From contig QCEQ01000010.1 of the NCBI GenBank assembly GCA_003278525.1, positions 1 through 48,488 of the forward strand: DNA of 48,488 nt. Direction: 5' to 3'. Shown here piece after piece: positions 19,412 to 27,031 of the stretch (within the stretch, counting starts at the first letter, position 1; every line of letters starts with the position of its first letter). The DNA comes from Prochlorococcus sp. AG-355-P16 (lineage in GTDB: Bacteria > Cyanobacteriota > Cyanobacteriia > PCC-6307 > Cyanobiaceae). The translations under genes were made by a program, and so were the position numbers. The notes below the pieces were generated by a model. The model had not been told where the DNA came from. It worked only from the letters and a program-made list of their open reading frames with translations, and ran no database searches.

Positions 19412-19636
19412 TTAAATTATTTTCCAAATTGCTTTTTCAGGAATTAAAGGAGATTTATATAAATTTTCTGGTTCTTTAGTCAAAACTCTCCATGAAGGGA
19501 CCCGACAAGTTACGTAAGCAGGACTTTCTATTAAAACTCCTGGTTTCTCATCAAAAGTACAAGTAAACCCCTCTTTCCAATAACCACCATCGTTAAGGCT
19601 TCCTTTAAACCAAACCCAGCATTTTGAAGTTTTCAA
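19412..19636 (-). CDS. Conserved small protein of unknown function
   Basis: The 74-aa protein is rich in tryptophan and glycine: WVWFKGSLNDGGYWKEGF, TCTFDEKPGVLIESP and TCRVPSWRVL. Composition and codon use look like a real soluble or exported small domain. It has three cysteines (in SKCWV, FTCTF and VTCRV) but no signal peptide. I do not recognise a family. It sits between the AEC permease and a SemiSWEET-like gene on the same strand, each separated by an AT-rich gap. Confidence 0.6.
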   Translation of the reverse strand: MKTSKCWVWFKGSLNDGGYWKEGFTCTFDEKPGVLIESPAYVTCRVPSWRVLTKEPENLYKSPLIPEKAIWKII

Positions 19637-19720
19637 GATCAGTAAATTTTTGTTCTATTTTAATCAAGATTTAATTATTAAATATAAAGGGTATAACTTT
19701 TAAAAAAAAATTTACTCAAT

Positions 19721-19978
19721 TTAGTTTTTTGAAAAATATATTTTAGAGATTAATATCAATAAATTTAAGATCAGGGTGATCAAATTTGCTATCAATATTG
19801 GTGTAGACGAAATTTTATAACCGTAAATAATCCAAGACAAAACACCGATAATAAACATTATTAATGTTGTCAAAGAAACATCATCTGCCTTTTTTGTTTT
19901 TAAAGTTTTTATCAATTGAGGTAGAAATGCTGCTGTTGTTAAAATCGCTGCAAAATATCCAAATATATCTACATTCAT
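19721..19978 (-). CDS. SemiSWEET-like PQ-loop sugar transporter
   Basis: The 85-aa membrane protein has three transmembrane helices and the PQ-loop motif LPQLIKTLKTKKADDVSLTT (P20-Q21), then a second helix with LSWIIYGYKI. This is the single three-helix bundle of bacterial SemiSWEETs, which act as dimers and move small sugars. Start at 19978, 16 bases after the next upstream gene's stop. The transported solute cannot be deduced. Confidence 0.85.
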   Translation of the reverse strand: MNVDIFGYFAAILTTAAFLPQLIKTLKTKKADDVSLTTLIMFIIGVLSWIIYGYKISSTPILIANLITLILNLLILISKIYFSKN

Positions 19979-19994
19979 AAAAATATTTTAAAAA

Positions 19995-20732
19995 CTATTC
20001 TTTAATTAAGTTAGTCAAAAATCCTAATGGATCCCTCATATTTGATGAATATCCAAGCACATCGTTTGAAAAAAATTTATAAATAATTTGATTGTTATTA
20101 TTCAAAAGAAAAGAAGCCCCTCTTTGAGGAAGGTATTCTTCATTAAGAATATAATCACTCCAATTTTGAATTATTTCATTCATATTATTTAGTCTAAATG
20201 TTGCTAATTCAAATGGTCTTAAATAACCATCCCCGAAAACCTTTTTAAAAGAATTACCTGAAAATTTTAAAAATTTTAATACATCAATTTTGTCAACTTC
20301 TGAATAAATTTGCTTTGCTTTTCGGTCGCCAGTATAACCTCTAATAACTTCTTTAATAGTTTTAAAGGAATTTATCCCTGATAACATCAAAAGCATATTG
20401 ATCCAACCGCCTAAACCAATATCTAATCCTCTTGAGACTTTTAGATTATTATGGATTTGATTATCAGAAACTACTATTAAATTTTCTTTGTTAAAGCCAG
20501 TAAATTTACAGAATTTATCTTTCCCACTTTGGTTCCCAATAGCAATTGCAAAAATATCTAAATTTTTATCTTGATTCTTGTTGATGTAATTTTTCAAATT
20601 TATTGCATATTCAAAGCTATCAAAATCTCCTAATAAACCAAATAAAATAATTAATTTGAACTTTTTCTGCCCATTAAATTTGTATTCATCAATGATTTTA
20701 TTTAGATTGTTATCAGAAGTTTTACTATTCAT
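19995..20732 (-). CDS. Peroxiredoxin-like (AhpC/TSA-like thioredoxin-fold) protein
   Basis: The 245-aa protein begins with a charged segment and then a thioredoxin-like core (FKLIILFGLLGDFDSFEYA; LDIFAIAIGNQSGKDKF). The C-terminal part (YLPQRGASFLLNNNNQIIY ... DVLGYSSNMRDPLGFL) resembles the cyanobacterial 'AhpC/TSA antioxidant' proteins annotated as peroxiredoxin-like. No clear CxxC or peroxidatic TxxC site is visible; the only cysteine near the expected place is in KFCKFTGF. Enzyme activity is therefore doubtful. Confidence 0.6.
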   Translation of the reverse strand: MNSKTSDNNLNKIIDEYKFNGQKKFKLIILFGLLGDFDSFEYAINLKNYINKNQDKNLDIFAIAIGNQSGKDKFCKFTGFNKENLIVVSDNQIHNNLKVSRGLDIGLGGWINMLLMLSGINSFKTIKEVIRGYTGDRKAKQIYSEVDKIDVLKFLKFSGNSFKKVFGDGYLRPFELATFRLNNMNEIIQNWSDYILNEEYLPQRGASFLLNNNNQIIYKFFSNDVLGYSSNMRDPLGFLTNLIKE

Positions 20733-20871
20733 GCTTAAAGATTTTTGAGTAGATTATTTTTAAAAGCTTTTTCTTACCTTTATTAGTATAAAATTTAACT
20801 TGAAAAAGTCTTTTTTGGAGAAATTTTTCCTTTGTTTATTTCTATTATTTTAAAGAAAACAATTTAAATTT

Positions 20872-21396
20872 ATGACAGTAGGAATTTATTACGCAACTAC
20901 AACTGGAAAAACTGAAGATGTCGCAGATCGTCTTCACAACTTTATTCCTTCAGCAGAATCACCAAAAGATGTATCAGATGTTGATGATCTTTCAGAATTT
21001 GAAAATCTTGCAGGTATTATTTGTGGCCTTCCAACTTGGAATACTGGAGCGGACGAGGAGAGATCTGGAACTTCGTGGGATTCAATATTAGAAGATATAG
21101 GCAAACTAAATTTATCAGGAAAAAAAGTAGCAATTTTTGGTTTAGGAGATTCTTCTACCTATACTGAAAATTATTGTGATGCAATGGAAGAACTTCATAG
21201 CTACTTCACAAAAGCAGGCGCTGAAATGGTCGGTTACGTAGATAAATCTTCTTATACATTTGATGAATCTAAAAGTGTTATAGGGGAAAGCTTTTGTGGA
21301 TTACCTCTTGATGAGGATAGTGAATCTGATTTGACCGATTCGCGTCTTGAGGCATGGGCTTCTCAGCTTAAAGGTGAAATCCCCTCTTTGGCTTAA
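20872..21396 (+). CDS. isiB: Flavodoxin
   Basis: This is a 174-aa long-chain flavodoxin. The phosphate-binding P-loop is TTTGKTED (residues 9-16), and the FMN-flanking loops are PTWNTGADEERSGTSWDS and LGDSSTYTENYCDAMEELHS. The protein is strongly acidic, as expected. It replaces ferredoxin as electron carrier from photosystem I when iron is short. The gene is monocistronic, with a 139-base upstream spacer on the plus strand. No clear Fur box could be picked out by eye. Confidence 0.95.
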   Translation: MTVGIYYATTTGKTEDVADRLHNFIPSAESPKDVSDVDDLSEFENLAGIICGLPTWNTGADEERSGTSWDSILEDIGKLNLSGKKVAIFGLGDSSTYTENYCDAMEELHSYFTKAGAEMVGYVDKSSYTFDESKSVIGESFCGLPLDEDSESDLTDSRLEAWASQLKGEIPSLA

Positions 21397-21500
21397 ATTT
21401 TTGACAAAAAACCTAAAAAAATAGTCAATTTAATAAATTAAAACTTTCTATCCCAATTAGAGATGCCTTTTTGTATGATTGCTTGTAAATCTTAAAAATA

Positions 21501-22154
21501 ATGAAAAATTTAAAAGAACAGAGTTGCAAAGATATTTTTAAAAATGCTTATGAAAAAAGATATACATGGAATACTGATTTCAAAGGCTATAAAGGCAAGT
21601 GTACTTATTTATTTGAAGATAATTCTTATGAGGGTGAGTTCTTATTAGGTGAAGACTTTAAACCTGAGATTAAAAATATAGATGAAGAAAACATAAAGAA
21701 AAGTATTGCTTCTCAATTGTTTGAAGTGTGTATTCACAGGGTAAAAAGAGAATTTAATTCAGTTCATTCAGAAAATAATTTTAATTTACTTAAAAGTTCT
21801 GAAAATGGCATTGAAATGAATGTTTCTGGGAGAAATGAAGGAGATAAGTATAGGGTTAAAGATGATTGTATTAATATGGTTTATAGAAAAATTCATGGAA
21901 CAATTATTGAGATTTTTGTTGAGGAATTTTTTGATACTGGAGTTGGTTTTCTTAGTAAGAAATATACTAGTCAACAAATTAATCCAAAAACCCTTGAATC
22001 AAATTCTCAAAAAATTGAATACAAAGATGAATTTATAAATATAGGTAAAAAAGATTATTGGATTTTAAATTCGAGATCAATAAAATATTTAAACCAAAAT
22101 CAAGAAGAAGAAATACAAAAGTTTGTTTTCGAGGATTTAAGTTTATTGAAATAA
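21501..22154 (+). CDS. DUF3386-like cyanobacterial protein
   Basis: The 217-aa soluble protein opens with CKDIFKNAYEKRYTWNTDFK followed by GYKGKCTYLFEDNSYEGEF, and later has FEVCIHRVKREF and FFDTGVGFLSKKYTS. The 'AYExRYTWxxxFxGY' opening and the length fit the cyanobacterial DUF3386 family. There is no signal peptide or membrane helix. It stands between flavodoxin and a minus-strand small gene (six bases between the two stops). The function is unknown. Confidence 0.7.
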   Translation: MKNLKEQSCKDIFKNAYEKRYTWNTDFKGYKGKCTYLFEDNSYEGEFLLGEDFKPEIKNIDEENIKKSIASQLFEVCIHRVKREFNSVHSENNFNLLKSSENGIEMNVSGRNEGDKYRVKDDCINMVYRKIHGTIIEIFVEEFFDTGVGFLSKKYTSQQINPKTLESNSQKIEYKDEFINIGKKDYWILNSRSIKYLNQNQEEEIQKFVFEDLSLLK

Positions 22155-22159
22155 GTTTT

Positions 22160-22405
22160 TTATTCAACCAATCTAAATCCTTTATCAAGTAGTTTTTGAT
22201 AAAGAAGTCTTGCTCTGAAGGCTAAAATTTGTTCTTCATTTTCATTACTAATTACATGAAAATAATTATTGTCTAATTTGTTTTTGCTAAAACACACGTT
22301 TGCTTCACCTAATCTTAAAGTCCAGTTTTCTTCTTTAGCTAAGTGTTGATTGGGTCCTAGATCCCAAGGGCATTTTTCAGGATATTTTTCTCTTTTAGAG
22401 CCCAT
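22160..22405 (-). CDS. Conserved small protein of unknown function
   Basis: The 81-aa, charged, soluble protein begins MGSKREKYPEKCPWDLGPNQ and has WTLRLGEANVCFSKN, then NENEEQILAFRARLLYQKLL. Two cysteines and conserved-looking Trp/Gly positions suggest a folded domain. I cannot assign a family. It is convergent with the DUF3386-like gene (stops five bases apart) and 96 bases from the downstream methyltransferase gene. Confidence 0.6.
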   Translation of the reverse strand: MGSKREKYPEKCPWDLGPNQHLAKEENWTLRLGEANVCFSKNKLDNNYFHVISNENEEQILAFRARLLYQKLLDKGFRLVE

Positions 22406-22501
22406 ATTTTTAATATTATCTATCCAATATTAGTAAAAATTTAAAAGTATGGCTATAGATCTTTGTTCAAAGCTTTATCTGAAATGCAGTAGAGGTGTTA
22501 T

Positions 22502-23140
22502 TTACTTTTTACTTGCAATCAAGCAATAAAATGGGTCTTTACTAAAAAAATTGAAGATATTTTGGACTGGTTCATTAAACTTTTTAATTATTCTTGGCTC
22601 ATTAAATCCGTTTGATATTAAGACTTTTCTTACATATTTAATTCTCTCTTCTTCAGTGGATGAAGTCCAAATGTTGGGAGCCTTATGCCAAAATGCTCTA
22701 TTTGAAAAAGATATTATAAACTTGCCATCATTACTCAAAATTCTTACGATTTCTCTAGATAAATTTTCTGGGTATTGTAAATATTGCCAAGCTGCGACCA
22801 TTAAACAGAAATCAACACTTTCATTACCTAAAGGAATTTCTTGATTTAAATTGAAATTTTGTATCCAATAAGTATCAAAAATTTTATTTCTCTCAAGTTC
22901 TTGTTTGTTTAATCCATGCCCAATAACTTTTTTATATTTTTTCTCTTGAGGTAAGTAACTATCCCAGCTGGACATTAAATCTAGGACAGTTGAATTGTCT
23001 GAAATTTCTTTTTTATAAACATTTGATAGATATTGCCTGAAGTTCGCATCTAAATGATAAACAAATTTTGGGTCAGAATAAAATTCTTCATCATTGCTCT
23101 CATCAAGTTTTTTTCTTTGATAATTATTTAGAACTTCCAA
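22502..23140 (-). CDS. SAM-dependent methyltransferase-like protein
   Basis: The 212-aa protein has an N-terminal helical lead and then a class I methyltransferase-like fold: STVLDLMSSWDSYLPQ stands where motif I (VLDxGxGxG) is expected, VIGHGLNKQEL corresponds to motif II, VDFCLMVAAWQYLQYPENLS to motif IV, and RILSNDGKFIISFSNRA to motif VI. The motif I glycines are replaced by MSSWDS, as in a well-known cyanobacterial subgroup often annotated only as methyltransferase. Substrate unknown. Confidence 0.7.
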   Translation of the reverse strand: MEVLNNYQRKKLDESNDEEFYSDPKFVYHLDANFRQYLSNVYKKEISDNSTVLDLMSSWDSYLPQEKKYKKVIGHGLNKQELERNKIFDTYWIQNFNLNQEIPLGNESVDFCLMVAAWQYLQYPENLSREIVRILSNDGKFIISFSNRAFWHKAPNIWTSSTEEERIKYVRKVLISNGFNEPRIIKKFNEPVQNIFNFFSKDPFYCLIASKK

Positions 23141-23292
23141 AACGATTATTAAGTGATCTAATTCAAATTTAATAAATAGTTATTCATATTGTGATTCAGA
23201 AATATATTTTGCATTTAATTAATTAAAGATTTTTAAAAAAGCTAGACATCTATTAAAAAAAAGTTAAATTAATAATTAATAATTTTGTAAAA

Positions 23293-23463
23293 ATGATTGA
23301 ATTCAAAAGGAGCAAAAAAAGTAGATCTAAAAATGCCCTTTTCAATCCCTATAAAAACGGAATAAGTCAATACGATATGGCATATCTTTCATCAAAAAAA
23401 GTTTTAAAAAATAAAACTTTTAATCTACAAAATGATTTTCAAAAAGATAATTTAGCTGCATAA
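23293..23463 (+). CDS. Small basic protein of unknown function (56 aa)
   Basis: An ATG at 23293 opens a 56-aa frame ending in TAA at 23461-23463: MIEFKRSKKSRSKNALFNPY, then KNGISQYDMAYLSSKKVLKN and the tail KTFNLQNDFQKDNLAA. It is strongly basic, has no membrane helix, and ends two bases before the tautomerase gene start, suggesting cotranscription. An AAGGAG stretch lies downstream of the start rather than before it, so no clear ribosome-binding site is seen. Codon use is like its neighbours. No family recognised. Confidence 0.6.
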   Translation: MIEFKRSKKSRSKNALFNPYKNGISQYDMAYLSSKKVLKNKTFNLQNDFQKDNLAA

Positions 23464-23465
23464 AT

Positions 23466-23798
23466 ATGCCTTATATTAATGTTTCTACTTCAGCAAAAAT
23501 AGAGGATAAGAAGAAATTACTTGAAGAAATTTCAATATTAGTCGCGTCTTTAACAAATAAATCAAAAAGATTTGTTATGGCTAAGTTAGATGATAATTTA
23601 GAAATGTATTTTGATGATGAAAGACCTTGTTGTTTTTTAGAAATTAAGTCGATAGGCTCTTTAAATCCTTCAGAGATGGCAAAGCAAATATCTAATTTTG
23701 TTTATGAAAAAATTGGAATTCCAATAGATAAAATTTATATTTCTTTCGAGGATGTGCCCGCTTCATTATGGGCTTGGAATGGAAGAACCTTTGGTTAA
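23466..23798 (+). CDS. MIF/tautomerase superfamily protein
   Basis: The 110-aa protein has the N-terminal catalytic proline immediately after the initiator Met (MPYINVSTSAKIED), the central VMAKLDDNLEMYFDDERP and the C-terminal KIYISFEDVPASLWAWNGRT, followed by FG. Length and these motifs match the macrophage migration inhibitory factor-like tautomerases found throughout marine picocyanobacteria. The biological substrate is unknown. It follows the 56-aa gene by two bases and precedes the DUF1824 gene by 27. Confidence 0.9.
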   Translation: MPYINVSTSAKIEDKKKLLEEISILVASLTNKSKRFVMAKLDDNLEMYFDDERPCCFLEIKSIGSLNPSEMAKQISNFVYEKIGIPIDKIYISFEDVPASLWAWNGRTFG

Positions 23799-23825
23799 TA
23801 ATTTATTATTTTAGGTACTAATTTA

Positions 23826-24212
23826 ATGGAAATAAATAAATTAGCTGATTTAAACAGTCTTAGAACTGCTCCTCATTTAAGCAGTAGTCAAGAAAAAAAA
23901 CTATTAATAGAATTAGAAACTAATATTTATAATGCCGATTGGATAACAATAGGAATAATGGCAGCTTCTGATACCAAAGCTATTGAAGCACTGAAATCAA
24001 TTTCTAATAAATATTCCTCAATAAAATTTGGTAATTTAGATTCGCTTCATGCTGATGGATATGTTTTTTTAAAAGGCAACCAAAAAACTGGTAATGTTTT
24101 TGTTAGATCTGAGAATGGTCTGGGAGAAGGAATTTTAATAACTTGCCAATATGATGAAGATGCAGAAGAATCTAATACTTTTGGACCTTTGCCATTAGAT
24201 TTTTTTTCATGA
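23826..24212 (+). CDS. DUF1824 family protein
   Basis: The 128-aa acidic soluble protein begins MEINKLADLNSLRTAPHLSS and has NADWITIGIMAASDTKAIEA in the middle. The C-terminal end carries GEGILITCQYDEDAEESNTF and then GPLPLDFF. This ending (GILxTCQ...GPLPLDFF) is what I know as the cyanobacterial DUF1824 family. It is the third gene of a short plus-strand run with the tautomerase. Function unknown. Confidence 0.75.
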   Translation: MEINKLADLNSLRTAPHLSSSQEKKLLIELETNIYNADWITIGIMAASDTKAIEALKSISNKYSSIKFGNLDSLHADGYVFLKGNQKTGNVFVRSENGLGEGILITCQYDEDAEESNTFGPLPLDFFS

Positions 24213-24239
24213 TTAATTTCTAATTTATGTTTATATTGG

Positions 24240-24368
24240 ATGAAGTTTTATGCTATCCAAATACCAGATAATGCTTCTCAGAAATTAGAGTTAAAAATAT
24301 TTTTTGTTTTAAGTTTTGTTATTATGTTTAATGGCATTGATCTAAATTCTAAACTTCTTAAAATTTGA
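24240..24368 (+). CDS. Possible 42-aa small protein overlapping the glyQ start
   Basis: A frame from ATG at 24240 runs to TGA at 24366-24368, reading [20 protein letters not shown], then [20 protein letters not shown] and KI. It has one hydrophobic stretch (about residues 20-32). Its stop overlaps the glyQ start as TGATG, the arrangement of a translationally coupled leader gene. There is no clear Shine-Dalgarno, and short AT-rich frames arise by chance, so this is only a candidate. Confidence 0.35.
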   Translation: MKFYAIQIPDNASQKLELKIFFVLSFVIMFNGIDLNSKLLKI

Positions 24369-25234
24369 TGTTTTTTCAGGATATAATTCAAAATTTAAAT
24401 AATTTTTGGTCCAAAGAGGGTTGTTTAATTATGCAGCCATATGATACTGAAAAGGGTGCTGGTACAATGAGTCCTCATACTTTTTTGAGGGCAATTGGAC
24501 CCGAACCTTGGTCTGTTGCATATGCTGAGCCATGTAGAAGACCCACAGACGGAAGATTTGGTGATAACCCTAATCGTGCACAACATTATTTTCAATATCA
24601 AGTAATAATTAAGCCTTCCCCAGATGGGATCCAAGAAAAATATTTGAAATCTCTGGAATCTCTTGGAATAGAGGCTAAAAATCATGACATAAGATTTGTA
24701 GAAGATAATTGGGAGTCGCCAACTCTTGGAGCTTGGGGCGTAGGTTGGGAAGTATGGCTAGACGGAATGGAAGTTACTCAATTCACTTATTTTCAACAAT
24801 GCGGGGGAGTTGATTGTCAACCAATACCAATTGAAATTACATACGGTTTAGAGAGAATTGCAATGTTTTTGCAGGATAAAGAAAGTATCTGGGACTTAAA
24901 TTGGAATAAAGATCTGAAATACAGCGATATTTGGCTTCAATTTGAAAAAGGTCAATGTTCATATAATTTCTCTGAATCAAATCCTGAAAATCTCAGAAAA
25001 TTATTTGAGATATATCAAGACGAAGCAAATTCATTAATTGAAAAGAAGCTAACTTACCCCGCGCTTGATTATGTTTTAAAGTGTAGTCATAGCTTTAATT
25101 TGCTTGATGCTAGAGGCGTAATATCAGTAACTGATCGTGCCCAGTATATAGAAAAAATCAGAAAGTTAGCTAGAGAAGTCGCGTCTTCATGGATACTAGA
25201 GAGGGAACGCATGGGCTTTCCCTTAGTAAAGTAA
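24368..25234 (+). CDS. glyQ: Glycyl-tRNA synthetase alpha subunit
   Basis: The 288-aa protein is the catalytic alpha chain of the bacterial alpha2beta2 enzyme. Markers include [60 protein letters not shown] and [19 protein letters not shown]. Cells of this type make the two subunits from unlinked genes, and no glyS is in the window. I start at ATG 24368 rather than the TTG one codon before, because MFFQDII is the natural N-terminus. Confidence 0.97.
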   Translation: MFFQDIIQNLNNFWSKEGCLIMQPYDTEKGAGTMSPHTFLRAIGPEPWSVAYAEPCRRPTDGRFGDNPNRAQHYFQYQVIIKPSPDGIQEKYLKSLESLGIEAKNHDIRFVEDNWESPTLGAWGVGWEVWLDGMEVTQFTYFQQCGGVDCQPIPIEITYGLERIAMFLQDKESIWDLNWNKDLKYSDIWLQFEKGQCSYNFSESNPENLRKLFEIYQDEANSLIEKKLTYPALDYVLKCSHSFNLLDARGVISVTDRAQYIEKIRKLAREVASSWILERERMGFPLVK

Positions 25235-25365
25235 GATTTATATCTCGAAAGTATCAGAATGTTATTTCCTAAGGTAAAGAAATATACATGACAAAGTGAT
25301 TTTTTATTTTTGGATTATTTCTACCAAATTTTTGTTGTAAGTTAACAAAATAACAATTTTAATAA

Positions 25366-26394
25366 ATGAAATTAAAGAATTATTTAAAAAAGCTATTTTT
25401 TACTTCAGTGACATTATCGCTACTTCTAAATAATCAACCTGTAAATTCTGCAGAGAAAGAGGTTAGGTTATTTTCTGGTAGACATTACAATACAGATAAA
25501 GAGGTTTATCAAAAATTTCAAGAACAAACTGGCATCAAAGTTAGATATATAGAAACAGATGGAAAAGCTATAATTGAGCGCTTAAAAAGAGAGGGTAAAA
25601 ATTCTCAGGCTGATTTAGTAATTCTTGTTGATGCAGCAAGAATTGAAAATGCATCAAAGGCAAATTTATTTCAAAAAATTAATTCAAATATTCTAGAAAA
25701 TAGTGTTCCAAATAATTTAAGAGATCCTAGAAATAAATGGTTTGGCCTTACTAGGCGATTAAGGGTAATCATCACAAATCCGGATATTGTGGATATTACA
25801 AAAATCAAAAATTTTGAGGATCTAACCAATCCTTCTTTTAAAGGAAAAGTATGTCTAAGAAATAGAAAAAGTCCTTATAATCAATCTTTGGTTTCTAATC
25901 AAATAGCAAAGAAAGGCGTTGGCCAAACAAAAATTTGGCTTAAGGGTTTGATATCAAATGTCTCCACTCCCTATTTTTCTGGAGATTCTTCATTAATAAG
26001 AGCTGTAGGGCAGGGAACGTGCGGTATTGGAATCGTTAATCATTATTATGTCGCAAGGATGCTTGATGGAGTTAAAGGCCCAAGAGATGCTTCTTTAGCA
26101 GAAAAAATAAAATTAATAATACCCAATCCTGCGCATGTAAATATAACTGCTGGGGGCGTATATAAATATGCAGAAAACAAGACTGAGGCTATTAAACTTC
26201 TTGAATATTTAGCTTCTAGTGAAGGTAGTCAAGGTTTAGCTAATAAAACTTATGAGCACCCTTTAAAGGAATCAAGTCAAAATAGAATTGTTAGTAAATT
26301 TGGAGATTTCACTCCAGATAATGTGACAATAAAAGAAATTGGCAAATTCAATAGTAAGGCAATAGAAATAATGAAAGAAACTGGTTGGAATTAA
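25366..26394 (+). CDS. futA: Periplasmic Fe(III)-binding protein, FutA/IdiA type
   Basis: The 342-aa protein has an N-terminal signal peptide (basic KLKNYLKK, hydrophobic FFTSVTLSLLL, cleavage after VNSA near residue 29). The class II iron-binding protein residues are visible: His40-Tyr41 in SGRHYNTD, Tyr171 in KSPYNQSLV and the Tyr227-Tyr228 pair in VNHYYVARM, matching the ligands of FutA. It binds ferric iron for an ABC importer or protects photosystem II. The ABC permease and ATPase genes are not in this window. Upstream 130 bases are AT-rich and probably hold its promoter, but I could not define a Fur site. Confidence 0.93.
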   Translation: MKLKNYLKKLFFTSVTLSLLLNNQPVNSAEKEVRLFSGRHYNTDKEVYQKFQEQTGIKVRYIETDGKAIIERLKREGKNSQADLVILVDAARIENASKANLFQKINSNILENSVPNNLRDPRNKWFGLTRRLRVIITNPDIVDITKIKNFEDLTNPSFKGKVCLRNRKSPYNQSLVSNQIAKKGVGQTKIWLKGLISNVSTPYFSGDSSLIRAVGQGTCGIGIVNHYYVARMLDGVKGPRDASLAEKIKLIIPNPAHVNITAGGVYKYAENKTEAIKLLEYLASSEGSQGLANKTYEHPLKESSQNRIVSKFGDFTPDNVTIKEIGKFNSKAIEIMKETGWN

Positions 26395-26448
26395 CAAAAA
26401 TCTAAATATATTTTTAGTATAAATTTTTTAATTTATATTTTAAATATG

Positions 26449-26533
26449 GGAGAGGTGGCTGAGTGGTCGAAAGCGAACGACTCGAAATCGTTTAATAGGA
26501 AACTATTCGTGGGTTCGAATCCCACCCTCTCCG
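26449..26533 (+). tRNA. tRNA-Ser (anticodon CGA)
   Basis: The 85-nt class II tRNA has acceptor stem GGAGAGG/CCTCTCC, anticodon stem AACGA/TCGTT with loop CTCGAAA (anticodon CGA, reading UCG), a long variable arm (AATAGGAAACTATT) and T arm GGGTTCGAATCCC. The discriminator base is G and CCA is not encoded. The 3' end (26517-26534) is repeated with one mismatch at 26774-26791, which suggests that this tRNA has been an integration site. Confidence 0.95.
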
Positions 26534-26534
26534 T
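26517..26534 (+). repeat. Direct repeat copy 1: tRNA-Ser 3' end (attachment-site-like)
   Basis: The 18 bases GAATCCCACCCTCTCCGT, covering the T-arm side and acceptor 3' strand of tRNA-Ser plus one base, recur at 26774-26791 with one mismatch. Such 3'-end duplications are what tyrosine recombinases leave behind on integrating at tRNA genes. Confidence 0.7.
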
Positions 26535-26750
26535 AATACATCAATTTTGCATGCAGACTTATGGTGTTATAAGATCTCCAAATAGACTGCAATCACAGGA
26601 TAATTCAGAAAATATCTTATGGTAAGATAACTTTTCGATTTTGAAATATAGGTTATATCTAAGGAAAATAGGTAGGACAAAAAGGTGGTCAGGTTATTTT
26701 TAGATGTGGTACAAAAAACCCCATGTAGTCCATAAAAATACCAGTTCGAT
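26534..26750 (+). other. Intergenic segment between tRNA-Ser and its 3'-end copy
   Basis: About 217 bases without a convincing gene on either strand. The segment is richer in G and C than its surroundings in places (GGTGGTCAGG, TGTGGTACAAAAAACCCC) and lies exactly between the tRNA 3' end and its near-copy, so it could be what is left of an inserted element. I see no integrase fragment that I can name. Confidence 0.5.
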
Positions 26751-26761
26751 TTAGGTATTTT
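26735..26761. terminator. Possible hairpin AAAATACC / GGTATTTT
   Basis: A perfect 8-bp inverted repeat with an 11-base loop. The stop codon of the 55-aa minus-strand ORF lies in the loop. On the minus strand the second arm runs into GGTATTTTTATGG, a short T-rich end, so it could be a weak terminator for that ORF. Confidence 0.35.
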
Positions 26762-26918
26762 GGAGTTTACTCAGAATGCCACCCTCTCCGTCAATAATAT
26801 TTTCTAGAAGCTTTAAAAAAAATAGAAGGCATTTATTTCCCTCTTCGAATTCTATGAACCCAGTAATCCACAAATCTAATGAAGTGCTTTTGACTTCTGA
26901 ATTATTTTTACTCCTCAT
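26751..26918 (-). CDS. Small ORF (55 aa) running through the tRNA-Ser 3'-end copy
   Basis: The minus-strand frame from ATG at 26918 to TAA at 26751 encodes 55 aa: MRSKNNSEVKSTSLDLWITG, then FIEFEEGNKCLLFFLKLLEN and IIDGEGGILSKLQNT. It alternates charged and hydrophobic residues like a small helical protein and has normal amino-acid composition, so it looks coding. GAGG stands near the start (ATGAGG) but no upstream ribosome site is clear. The codons for GEGGI are exactly the duplicated tRNA end. I recognise no family. It is likely either a small accessory gene carried by a tRNA-targeting element or a remnant of one. Confidence 0.5.
   Translation of the reverse strand: MRSKNNSEVKSTSLDLWITGFIEFEEGNKCLLFFLKLLENIIDGEGGILSKLQNT
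26774..26791 (+). repeat. Direct repeat copy 2: partial tRNA-Ser 3' end
   Basis: GAATGCCACCCTCTCCGT differs from the tRNA copy only at its fifth base. It is not part of a second tRNA: the bases upstream do not form D, anticodon or variable arms. It lies within the coding strand of a 55-aa minus-strand ORF. Confidence 0.7.
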
Positions 26919-27021
26919 GAATGGAAAAAGATAGTCGCGACAACCTTAAAGCAATTATACTCGGGTATTAATACTCTATTTATTTTTATTGAATAGGAGG
27001 ATAATTAAGGAGTAGAGATAT

Positions 27022-27027
27022 AGGAGG
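27022..27027 (+). promoter_or_regulatory. Shine-Dalgarno AGGAGG of the 52-aa gene
   Basis: AGGAGG lies four bases before ATG 27032. It is the third of three similar purine motifs in 33 bases (26995-27000 AGGAGG, 27007-27012 AAGGAG). No reading frame begins after the first two. Confidence 0.75.
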
Positions 27028-27031
27028 TTTT

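Noticed and set aside
25235..25365. Fur box upstream of the iron-binding protein gene
   Set aside because: The region is AT-rich with partial palindromes, but none matches a Fur site well enough to claim by eye.
26921..26971. 16-codon plus-strand ORF (MEKDSRDNLKAIILGY)
   Set aside because: Too short to support and no Shine-Dalgarno; divergent neighbour of the 55-aa ORF only by position.
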